In this document: positions 1 to 10,785 of the stretch, piece after piece
Numbering within the stretch: position 1 is the first letter of the stretch
How the letters are laid out: the number at the start of each line of letters is the position of its first letter
NCBI GenBank assembly: GCA_030248295.1
Contig: JASANH010001723.1
Span: forward strand, 682,001-746,000
Reading direction: 5' to 3'
From: Mesodorylaimus sp. YZB2_4
Taxonomy: Eukaryota > Nematoda > Enoplea > Dorylaimida > Dorylaimidae
Length of the DNA: 64,000 nt
The notes under the pieces: generated by a model
What the model saw: only the letters and a program-made list of their open reading frames with translations
Databases searched by the model: none
What the model was told of the DNA's origin: nothing
Made by a program: the position numbers and the translations under genes

Positions 1-370
1 AGAGGACTGTTTGGAGTCGCTGCTCCGGGACACATCGGACAAAGCACGCCTCGAACATTACGATAACACCGGCGCCCGTGAGCGCAGGCCCTTGAATGCA
101 TGCATTTCTCTCCATGCGATACAAGAACAGTGCACAAAACCGGGAACTTTCGCCGTCCAGTAGTCACCTCCTGATGGCACCCAGGGGCAAACCAAAAGCA
201 CGGGTTTACGAAATCCTAAAAATCGATATCTCTCGACAAAGAAACTCACGAAGGAGCGTGCTGCCGGGATTAATCCACTGCATGTCCATTCAGTACTGCG
301 AATCATATCTCAGCATCAAGTCACACTCAACATTCAAATCACTATCACCAGCATCCCGCGCACCAGAAGT
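1..370. other. Downstream flank of the TRIM-like gene
   Basis: No further exon or repeat can be supported. Short frames on both strands show no recognisable motif. Confidence 0.5.
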
Positions 371-1818
371 TCATTCATTGTCTTCGGCATCGACTGCGCT
401 CAGTTCTTCCAGCCCTTCCGTCAAGCGACTGATAGCGGCGTCCAACGTTTTCAGTTGCCCATTGCTTTTCTCCAGTTGGCTGCAGAACACATCGAAGACC
501 TCGGCGCTGGTGTCGTTGATCAGACTAGTGTCCAGGTTGAACTGCTTGACCACCTCCTCGCATTTTCTGACCAAGCTGGCCAACAGCTGATTGGCGTGCT
601 CGAACAATTGATTGAATTCGGTGGCCAGCACTTTGGCCCTAGCGCCCAGTCCCTGCAATGAAACAAGGTCGATGCATAACGTGGTTCCAAATCCCTTTTC
701 CTCGTGGCGACCTCTTTTTTCTGTTTCAGACGCCAGGCCTCGGCTTTCCTAACCGCCACCACCTTGCCGTACTCGTGCATGGCCTTGACGATGGTCTCGC
801 GAGAACGCAGTTCGTGATTGAGGTGTCCTTCCACTGCGCACACGGGGCACACGATCATCTTGCACGTCTCGCAGAACTCGTAGTCCTTCTTGTCCACGAT
901 GCACCGAGAGTCGCTGCACACTCGGCACTTGGGACCAGTCTCGTCGAGCGATATCAGCATGGCTGCCTGAACACCATTCCTGGACAGGGCTCGACATCGA
1001 ACCGAAGTCTTACCTGGCGCAAGGCGACCGGTCGATACGCCCTGGCGGCTTCCAAGCACGAGAACCTCTGCTGACACACGTCGCACGTGATCGTCCGAAT
1101 CTGCTGCGCCAGTTCGTCCCTGTCGATGGCGGCCACCACTCCGGCGGGTATTTGCGGGTCGAGGTTGGTCGGAGCGGCCATGGCACTTCGAATCTTCTGG
1201 GTCAGACACGTTGCGCATAATGAGTGACCACAGCGAAGCAGACGGGGATTCCTGCACACGTCACTGCACGTCCGGCACTGAACCGCGTCCCTCGCTTGCC
1301 GCCACAGATTCCCAATTTCGGCTGAAAGTGTCAGCCGCTCAAAGAATGGACGGAAGTGATTTCAGGCGACTCACCTGGCAGACTGCACAGAACGTAGGCT
1401 TGGTGGCCCAGCTGCACTCGACTGCCCTCATCCAACACGGACGAGCCTCCTTTCGCGACTTGGACATCGTTTATCTTGACTGGCACGCTGCTATCGGCCC
1501 TCACGTCCAGCTTCACCTGCACTCGACAGGCTGGCTGCCTTGAGGCTTGAAAGTAAATCATCCCGATCTTACCAGAGACTCTCGATTCACAGAAATGGTC
1601 ACACCGATCGCATCTTCGGGTCTCGGGTCGTCACTGAGAATGAACACGCTCGAACTCCTGTCAGAGAACGATAGAGCCAATGTGAATAAGAAGTTGGTCC
1701 TTGCTCACTTCACGATCGAGTAGCAGCCTTCCACCAAGGCAGGGAACGTCATGGACAAGGCCAGACTCTCTTCCTCCGATCCGCCGACTGGTTTAAATTG
1801 AAACCAAGGCCTCGTCAT
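371..1818 (-). CDS. TRIM-like E3 ligase: FHA-like, RING, B-box, coiled coil
   Basis: Likely a ubiquitin ligase of the tripartite-motif type. Six exons join in phase: 1818-1709, 1657-1573, 1516-1375, 1321-1014, 966-712 and 652-371, giving about 393 residues with introns of 47-59 bp. Residues 1-112 are beta-rich and end in an FHA-like turn (KINDVQV, then LDEGSRVQLG). A C3HC4 RING follows at about 128-195: CRTC, then CGHSLCATC, then TCDVC after a long insert. A B-box-type zinc site lies at about 229-267 (CRVC, CETC, CPVC, GHLNH), and the C-terminal 93 residues look like coiled coil. The start is the first ATG in frame with the FHA-like exon; an earlier exon cannot be excluded. The donor at 711 is GTCGCC, which is weak, but it is the only phase-compatible GT I found. 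The RING/B-box call is firm; fusion with the first three exons rests on phase alone. Confidence 0.7.
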
Positions 1819-4800
1819 AACTCACCGTTGAACCACGCCTGGCGACTGCAAATGACCGCCGGCCGATTAGCAGCTTATCTCAAAACTGGTACGCAGACTC
1901 TGTATCCGCCGATCAGCCTGAGGACACTTTACAACGCTTGTTTTGTGGCCTTCTGGTAATACGATGGTTGTGCGTTTAGGGTGGTCACGTTTTGTGCTGA
2001 CAGCTCCTTTTGTAGAGGTGGGTTCACATTGGCCACAGCAGACTTGGCTGGCCGCAGACCGCAACATCTGCAAAGTCAGTGTGAACAATCCTGGGCTAGC
2101 TCAGACACCGTCATCTCAGCCAGCTGGGCTTGCAAATGTTGGATGTATGACGAAAAACTCTAAGTAAGCAGTACTTTTCAGGCGATTCGGGACGACCTTC
2201 TTGCGGGGAGAGAGTCGATCTCCAGAATGCTGGTTACACTTTTCTCTGCTGATGACCTCGTCGGCTAGCATATGCTTAGGCGATATCGATAAGACCATGG
2301 CAATCACTGACGAGAAACATGAAGAGACTTTTCGACCGCACTCGCGAATCGGTTTAGAAATGCGGTTGTTTTGTCCCTAGCTACCGTACAGTATGTTGCT
2401 GTGAATATTGCCTCCCTGCTGTATGTACTGCAAACAGTCCTTTGCCTCGTCTGTTGAGACTCACGGACGATATCTAAATCAAGCTGCCGGTCTTCTCTCC
2501 AACAGCAGCACGTCGATGAACAGTCCTAAGAAACGGGAAATCGAGAAGTTTAACGACATTGATTTGCAGAAACTGCGATAACATGTTTCCACCGTCATAC
2601 GTTTTTGATGGCAAAAACTCAACTTGCTCCAGTGGTGAAATACACTGGACTACACTTCATGGCATTTGCGATATCGACACAATGTTTAGAAAAGAAGATA
2701 GCTTTTGGTGTGCACGAGAAAGCACTTCTAACACTGGCCCTAAAATGGTTCTAACAATAATCACTCATTCCTGTCACGTCACGATTAAAACATCGTCTTA
2801 TCGTTAACACCTCGCTTCATTCTTCAGAATATGCGGAGTAAAGGCGCCTGGTAGCAATTCCTTTACAGTCGTCTTTTGATGACGTTGACCGTCAGGCTGC
2901 ACCAAATACACATCAAAGTCGCCGAACTGAAACAAGGAATCATTGCGTCAAATCCTCGCTTACGCTTTTATCCTCAGGTTAGCCCCCTTGAATATTTAGG
3001 CCATCTTTCAGCATCTTGGACACGGCATGTCTTAAGCGATTGTGAAAGCGGCCCCAGGTGACAAACTACGGTAGGATTTACGATAGTTGAGCACCCCCAA
3101 CATGCTCATCCTACCTCGATCATAAACTGCCGACAAGGCCCGCACGGACTGGCCAGCACTTCCGCCAAATCGCTAAAATGAAACAGGAATGTTCAGCAAA
3201 AGAGTTGGGCCGGAATATGTCGGGAGAAGTAGTGGTGTTGGCCCTAGCAATACTGTGAATGATGATGCGAAATGAACAGGGCAGAACGTTCTAACTGTAT
3301 GCTCATGCCCAATATTCGAAAAATGTTCAGCAACTAAATTCTGTATGCTGAATGGATGCCAGCACGAGGTCAAACTACTGACTGTGCTGCGCTGTAGCTG
3401 GTCCAACAAGCCGGATCGCCTCTAAGCCCTTACGTACCTGCTTACTGCAACAGCGGTGAACTTGCGGTGTCCTTCCGATATGGCTTTGACCATAGCAACG
3501 CGCTCAGCGCATATGGTCAAACCGTAAACAGCATTTTCTACGTTACACCCTAAAAGTATAATAAGATAAGATAAGAAGGCGTGACGCCCCTCGATGTACT
3601 ACTACACCAAGGTAAGCCGTAAGCCAAAGAATTCAAAAAGGGGCGCAACAGAGGCAAAACAAATACAGCTAAATGCGCAAGAAGAGACGGGGCGAAGGGG
3701 AATACGTACACCGTATGATGTTTCTATAATAACGTCAGAGCACCGGCCAGAATGCCACGTGTTACAGACACTCTGCTTTACTGCAAGACCATTCGCGTTG
3801 ACGATGACCTGCCTCATGGTTGCACAAAACACACCAGGCAATCTACAGCACGCATTACACAAACTAGGGGGCGCTGATGGCACATATATATGGACCCAAG
3901 GAATAATTAGAATTGACTTAATTACAGCCCCTCCCATCGGCGAGAGACGCATGGGCAGATCTCGAGTACTTTACTGTCGTACTGGTCCCCGAGCTCACCC
4001 TCCTCAGAGTCCGAACTGATGACATCTGCCAAACCAAAGTTACCCTTAAAAACCATCAACTCTTCGGCTTACCCGTAAAGACCTTCCCATCATCACACAA
4101 TAAAGCGGCACCCACTCGAAACTTGCTGTAAGCCGAGTATGCATTTTCTCTTGCACCGATCGCAGCCTTTAGCAAACTTTTAATCGTATTGTCGCTCATT
4201 ATCGTAATAAATAAAATTTTAAACCTTTAACGCAACGGACGACCAGACAGCAGAGCACGGTTCACTTCAAATGAATGAACCGCCTCTACTTGAATGCAAG
4301 CAGACCACGCACTGAGATTGTTATCGGTAGCTACCGTATGCCGAGGCCGAGCTAGGTGTGCGATTGCGCAACGAGCTCCTTCTTTCTCCAAACAAAAAAA
4401 ATGCGCGCCACTGTACTAATTTCGGTCCTAATTTCGACCTCGAACTCTCCTCGATTTCGACCACGTGCCTAGTTTTATAAGCGATCAAATATTAAAAGCA
4501 AGTGAATTATAGAATTTATCAAGGAAATTCGACAAGGTTAAAAGGTAGGCCTTCTTTGAAACAAGGCTTTTTGGGTGTCTTAGAACTAGAATCGTTTTCG
4601 GCTTGGCATTTTGCCAATTTAGGCCTGACTGGATGAGAGCCTATGTGTACTATTTCGGCAAGATGAGCTGTAGGCAGGTCTATATAAATGGGAAATGCAA
4701 CGAAGCGTGAGCCGATTCATTTTGAAGCTATGGAAATTCAGAAAGGCGAATGTATCAAGGTGGACTTGGGTGCAGGTCCAGGGCATCCTAGATATTTTCT

Positions 4801-5377
4801 TGCTCATTCTTTATTCTCATGTATGTACGTACAGTGTGAATAGTTGTTTTAATTTAGACTCGAACCGCTCGTATGCCTCGACTGTTGAACGATAAGACGA
4901 TCGGATTCCGGCGAACGAGTGGACGATAATCGCGGCACAAGACGATGTGGAAAGTTTGCCAGCTGCTAAAAGGTGAGCAAATTTGGATGGGGAATCTTTT
5001 TTAGACACTCTTAAATATACCTCTGATACCTCTGAATTAGTCGAGTTCCTGTGTCTGAATGTGACGTTCTCATCGTCAGTTCAGGTAGTGCACCAACAGT
5101 AGTGACCCCTGCATAAAGAATGGTGATAGTCCTGTGTAAACGATAACCGATAGACATTTATACTGTAGTGCTAGGTGTTTGTTAATCGCCAAAACTCCGG
5201 CGTCAAGGGTCATGAGGATTATTAATTATCGAGACAGTAGACCCCCAAATGCTAGTTTCGAGGAAATGCAGGGGCGTTTCCCTTGTTCCTTGACAAAGCC
5301 GATGACCAGAATATGAGAACGGGGGATCGTAATTAGACATCCAGTTGCATTGGAATGACCCAACTTGCTAGATTTGT
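1819..5377. other. Gene-free spacer
   Basis: It lies between the divergently transcribed TRIM-like and DELE1-like genes and should hold both promoters. Short frames (for example 2559-2807, 3594-4019) lack motifs and splice support. A GATAA repeat is at 3557-3575. Confidence 0.5.
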
Positions 5378-7719
5378 ATGCCATGTTCTTCGTTAGGTGG
5401 CCGCTCTCACATATCTCTCGGTCGCAATGCGAACAGTTTCTGTTCCCCTGGTCAATCATCGCCCTCTTCCGCTACTCACATTAACCAAGAACATGGTGGC
5501 CCAAGCAGATGTCGCTCGACCAGACGCCCAGTGGCCTTGACACCATCCCGGCTTCGATTCTTCGATAACCATAGCAGACACTGCCATCATCACACTTTGG
5601 CACGTGTGTTCTCCTTGGACGAGTGAGATTTTGACTTCAGATTTGTGTTGCGCTGGTTCATTCTCTTTGTTTCAGAGATCGCTCTCTGAGCGGAAAGAGG
5701 TCGAACGCAAGTGAAAAGTTTAGCCATGACCGAAGCGATAGTGGAAATGGGCGTCGTCGACCTGATCATGAGCACGATGGCTGGGATTGTCGTTGTCGCT
5801 GCCGGTTTGGAGAATGGCTTGGATTTGTAAGCTGGCTGTAGCGAGTTTTGTTCTTTTTGCTGAAATTATAGACCCCTTGATTTAGACTACCATGGTGGCT
5901 GCTACTATTCATTTGAGTCGTGTCACTATTCACTTGATTCCCGACAATGAGAACTTGGAAATACGACGCGTCGATTCTGGCCATCGTAATGTCGAACGAG
6001 TGACAATTTTTGCTGACTTCAAAGACGCTGTTCAGAATGGTTGGCGTCGATTCCTGTTCCAAGCCGCGCCCGTTCTGTTTCCCGACGTGTTCAAACGCTG
6101 GTACGTTATGCCAACGACACGTCAACGTCGCCTCAGTTCGTCGACCGCTGATATGACGGACAACCAGAGCACACTAGAAGAAAATAATGACACAAATTCA
6201 TTGTTGATACGCGAAGAATCGTCGCCTTCTTCCTCTTCGTCTTTGGTATCTGTGGCCCGCGCAGCAAATTTAGGAGAGTGTGCAGTGCAAACGGATTCAG
6301 CGGGTCTTGGAACACCATTCGACGTAAGTACTGAAGTTCCTGCAGGCATTGGGAAAATGTTTCAGCGGCCAAATCATGTGCCGTGCTGGAATTTTCCTGT
6401 TTAAAAGATTGATCCGTTTGCTTTCAGAATTTTATTCTGGAATCGGGTCGACGCCTTGCTGCTCTTACTCGCATGAACGATGTTGGATTGGAACATGCGA
6501 TTGGCGTCGACTTCTTAAAGCGCCATTTATATGATGAAGCCATCGACTACTTACTCGGTGCCGCCAGATCCAGTCACGCGGGGGCATTATATAATTTGGG
6601 AATATGCTACAGTCGAGGATACGGAGTGCGACGTGATATGACTAAGGTAGGCGGGATGGATTTCTCAGGGATGAGCTTACTCACAGGATTGCATTTTCCA
6701 GGCGGTTGAAATGTGGAGGGCTGCGGCAGATCAAGGTCACGGTCTAGCGAAGTACCAAATGGGGGTGTGTCACGCTCGCGGTTTGGGTGGTCTGGCGATG
6801 GATCATGCTCGAGCTATCCGTTATATGGAGGCTGCATCGTCAGCCGGAGTGCCCGAGGTAAGGGTCTTTATCATCTCAGGGTTCATACAAGGTTGGAAAA
6901 CCTGCAAATCAGAGAGCCCTAAAAGTTCCTGGAAAATGGGAACTTTAGAGCCAAAATTTGGGAAACCTGTGCGAGCCTGCATTCTGAGGTTTTGAATCAC
7001 CAAATTCTGGGTCAAATTTTGAATCACCTCCCGCCTTTTTTGCGTACTTATTGTTGATCATGTGAAAACCAATAAATCGGTTGAAACTAGTTTAGCGATG
7101 CTAAGACAGCGTGAAAATAATTAGGGAAAATCAAAATTCTGTCTGGAAAACCTCGAAACTCATTTTCCACTTCTTGTATGAACCCTGTACCTGTGACTGC
7201 GACGTTCTAGTAATGTTTATGTTTCAGGCCAAAACGTACCTCGCTGCTCACGAGTACAAGGAAGGCCGCGTTAAAGGCGCTTTGGAACTGCTACGAGAGG
7301 CGATAGCCGGTGGGGACGAAAAAGCGAAGGAGTTATTTCAAGACTGGCCGCACGACAAGACAAGCAATATGAACAAACCGAATACTTCTGACGGGTACGT
7401 GTTTGAGAAATTAGCGAACGTTAAAGTAGCACTGCCTGCGCCATCGACTGCTATCAAGCGCATACACAATGGACGACGACGCTTCTGGGCGAGCAGCAGC
7501 AGCGAGAAAGAGGACAGTGTGTCCACTTCGTCTTCCATTCACGTCATGTCGAAGAAGAGCACGAGCAGCTCTTCGGTCGTATTTTGCGACGAAGATTCAT
7601 TCGAACGTGAAGAAATGAAAAAATTGCCTTCACACGCAATTGAAACGGTAGCTTCGTTGTTGACCCTGGGATCAATGCGTCGTTCAAAAACTGCTCCTAG
7701 TTTTAGCGTTTATGAGTGA
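5378..7719 (+). CDS. DELE1: DELE1-like mitochondrial stress-signalling protein with Sel1 repeats
   Basis: DELE1 is a mitochondrial protein that, after cleavage by OMA1, activates the integrated stress response in the cytosol (known in mammals). Seven exons join in phase: 5378-5622, 5676-5826, 5886-6323, 6428-6646, 6702-6857 and 7228-7719, with 5886-6323 holding a long S/T-rich linker; total about 566 residues against 515 in human. That is six blocks by my count of boundaries. The first 40 residues contain Arg, Ser and hydrophobic residues and no acid, as in a mitochondrial presequence. Sel1/TPR-like repeats run from about 295 to 430, with motifs ALYNLGICYSRGYG, AVEMWRAAADQGHGLAKYQ and AKTYLAAHEYKEG. 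The C-terminal tail ends in a TLGSMRRSKTAPSF segment, placed like the LNTLLAGTSR segment of DELE1. Upstream exons were chosen because frame and phase stay open through both joins. The intron at 6858-7227 holds an inverted-repeat element. An alternative is another Sel1-repeat protein. Confidence 0.65.
6877..7187. mobile_element. 311-bp MITE-like element inside a DELE1 intron
   Basis: The stretch is bounded by a perfect 15-bp inverted repeat, CAGGGTTCATACAAG at 6877-6891 and its complement at 7173-7187, and similarity continues imperfectly inward (GGAAAA on both sides). There is no long ORF, so it would be non-autonomous. A CAGGG start is common in hAT-type termini. I do not see a clear 8-bp target duplication at the edges. 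Removing it leaves a 59-bp intron, the usual size here. Confidence 0.6.
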
Positions 7720-8060
7720 GTGTGGGGTTGCTATTGTAAGTGACGGGTATGGTCTGAGGATTGTTGTATAGAACTTTACTAGAATAACTCGATCTATCTA
7801 GGCTATCTAATCGAGATGTTGCTGCTTACGAGTGCGTGCGATAGGTTTGGGGTTTGTGAAACCTGAATTGTCTGAATGAGAAGCGTGTCTTGTTTCCCTG
7901 TGCTGTGTGTCCCTGGGCATTGAAATTATGCAAAAACATTGTTTTGGTTGGCAGTGTCGGTTCATTGTCGCTCTCAGGAAAGCGCTTTTGCATAGCGATT
8001 ACGAGAGAGGGAACACAAACGAGTAGCGGAAATCGGTTCAGGTCATCGCAGATTCCTCTA

Positions 8061-9114
8061 CTACGGCTTCTTCTCGGATTGGCCTTCATCAGCTTTCGGT
8101 TTGAAGCGCACTTCGAAGTTGATATTGAATTCGAACGTGCCGTCGGCCGTTTCGACCGTTTTCGTCACCGTTTGGACGTTGCCGTCGGAGGAGTACGGTT
8201 GCACGACGATGTTCGCCTTTGGACTGGGCGGCGAAACGGGTGGCTTCTTGGTCGCTTTTGGGCTGGAAGAACGAGCCTAGAAGACGGTTCAGGTGAGTTA
8301 CCTGCGTAAAACAATGAGAAAATAACTAATTAAAATCTTACTGGCGGATCTTGGCGATTCGGAGACGGCAAGCGCTCATTTTCACTGCTACTCGAAGTCG
8401 AGGGGCGGCCAGTCAACATGGTCGATGAAGTCTCCGATGGACCCTCACCCACGACTTCCACAGTCCGGCATATCTGTAAGACGGGCATCGATAACGAAAG
8501 CTACGAGTCACTCGATCGACCGACCTTGATGTGGGGTCCCTTTTTCTTGCCTTCCAGAACGTCCCTGTTCAGGAAGCACACGGTCTCGAGTTGCCTGTGG
8601 GCCTTCATGCCGAGTTCGCGGGCCTTCTGCATCTTCTCTTCGTCGACCTCGGCCAGGTGATGGTGGCCCTCGGAATCGACCAATCCGAGTTTCTTCAAGC
8701 GCACCTCGTCAGGCAGGGGGCAGTTGGCAAAGTGGTGGCACTGCCGATCGAGCAGACTGTGCTTCTTCAGTTCCACTTCGTCCCACGGTACGTGATGCCA
8801 TTCTACCGGCAGGTGTTCCTGGTCCACGTCGAAGGTCGGTGGCTTGCACACGGAACAGGTCTCGTCGTGGAGACCGTGGAACGGATCGTCGTCTTCCTCT
8901 GGCTGAAAATGGACACTCCATCCCCTACATCTGCCCAGCGCCACTGTCTACTCACCTTCTTCCTTTCGGCGTCGATCTTGGCCAGGGCGATCACTTGGCT
9001 CATGGACAGTTTCGGTAGCGAATCGTCGAGGAGTACGGACTCGACTCGATTCTTGCCAAAGCGGGCCCTCCTTGGCGCCGGACTGCCACCGCTCCTCGAA
9101 GCAATTTGGTCCAT
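8061..9114 (-). CDS. Unrecognised 294-residue protein with internal DEV-LKK repeat
   Basis: I do not recognise this family. Four exons join in phase 0: 9114-8956, 8902-8525, 8473-8342 and 8276-8061, with introns of 53, 51 and 65 bp. The first ATG after a 5' splice acceptor (TTTCAG ending about 9134) begins MDQIAS. Residues 94-113 and 118-137 form a tandem repeat with period 24: DEVELKKHSLLDRQCHH and DEVRLKKLGLVDSEGHHH. A CSVC pair lies at about 69-72. Residues 180-245 are Ser/Pro rich, and the C-terminus carries a beta-like segment (QTVTKTVETADGTFEFN) before a Lys-rich end. There is no signal peptide or membrane segment. The donor at 8524 is GTCGGT, unusual at +3, but every other frame through the next exon stops. 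Expression is inferred from coordinated open frames, not from homology. Confidence 0.6.
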
Positions 9115-10785
9115 CGGAGCAGAACTCCTGAAATTGGTCTGTGTCGCAGAGCCAAGTGAAAGGCTTTCTAAAACTCACATTCGTGCTAAACACAATAGGC
9201 ACTCGCACCGACCGACGGCTCGCAACGGCTATCGTAGCGACAATGCGCACGAGCAAAAAAGAGTAAGGTTAGGTAGGCTACTAGTGCTGTAAAGTGTCAG
9301 CTCCTCTGACCGCCAGTCACACATCGTAAACAACGAAGGTGGTCTTCTCCTGTAGTCTTTATATCGAAAGTTCTGACCGTCTCCATCGCCATGGCAGTCG
9401 TGAAAAACATATGCAGACAGCGTTTACTTACGTCATCTTAGGAGGGGGCCTAACTAGAGACTGAATAGGTATTCGGGCAGGGCCAACCCAGCAGGTTAGG
9501 TCGTCGTCTAGCCCAGTTCCTTGTCTCAGTTAGCAAGTCTAAGGCGGGGGGTAGAGTAAGGGTGGGCGTTGGAAAGTCCCACAGGCACTAACGTAAGCAC
9601 TGCCGCTCAATATCACGGATATCTTCTCACGTCAGACCAGGTACTTGGGGCTCAGGCTGATTCAGTCGATCCAGCCGTGTATTTTTGCAGTCAGGCACTC
9701 GTCATTTTAGCGTATTTAGCACAGACTCCAAAACTATGCGAATCTTTTAGTGGTAGCTGACAAACGCTGACCCTTGTTTGCATGAGTATGCTCTGATAAG
9801 AAAAGATCAAACATATGTTGCTCAAATCCATGCACCAAGACAGTGATGATATGGTGTTAAGCTGAAGTATCGATACACTGGCCCACAATGCGCACTATTG
9901 AGCACCCCATATGACCGCTTATTCATGGAACTCAAGATGCAATTGAGAAAAGAGCATCAGGGGGCCCCGCTTGCGGGTCCCTCAACTTGTGCGATTTAGT
10001 CGCACTCTGATAATGCATCCGCAAAACTAGTGAAGACGTATTCTTATCGTACGCGCCCGAGAAGTACCAAACCCGCGAAACAGTTCAATCGTGGTAATGG
10101 GAGCAGTCGGTGGGCCATCCTCTATAGCACGAATACGTCATTAGGCGTAGAACCATAAGTAGGTGTACGTGGAGTAAAAACCAACTTTAAAAGCGAACCA
10201 CTTATAATTGAAGGAGATTCGAACAGAGAAGCCCCAAACTTTAGCCATAAGAAAGATGACCACGACCATTAGAAACACCTAAGGACATAGAGGACCAAAC
10301 ATGAATGCCCTCCGAAATGACAGACTCGTTGTCAAGACAACAACGTGTGTACTTCACCCTAATCTCACAATCAGCTCAGTAGGTAATAAACTTACCAAGC
10401 GGACCTGTGACTCTATGGAACGCGTTTACCCTAGGCTCCACGCGCAGGTGCCTAGCTGCTATAAGCCCGGGTGTTTGACCACGACGTCGCCAGGGATGTT
10501 AGGATGTCTATCGTAATTGCTATCTTCGGACTCAGAACTCTGCTACCTCTGCATGCGGGCGTAGAAATGGGTAATGGGGGTCGCAGTCCAACCGTCTCTC
10601 AACCTCACACTAACATTACTGCACCATGGCTCTCTGTCAATAATTACTGCAACGAGTTCACTGTACACGAGTCGTAAAGCACTACAGAAAATATGTCACA
10701 ACAAACCGATAGAGCACACAATGTTTGGCTGCAGCACTTTGTTCTCACACTTGTCGGCCATCTTACCCGCGGAGACTCCCCAAAT
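9115..10785. other. Spacer with GC-rich repeat fragments
   Basis: The 5' leader of the 294-residue gene is probably near 9130-9250. The segment 9430-9570 is GC rich and resembles retroelement debris by composition, but no frame supports it. Nothing else recognised. Confidence 0.4.

Noticed and set aside
520-1257. 245-codon minus frame across the TRIM-like gene
   Set aside because: Only its middle part is the real exon; the ends run through two introns in the wrong frame.
1867-2088. 73-codon minus frame with Cys residues upstream of the TRIM-like gene
   Set aside because: No splice pair connects it in phase, and no motif is visible.
3594-4019. 141- and 116-codon overlapping frames
   Set aside because: Both strands are open and neither shows a family signature or splice context.
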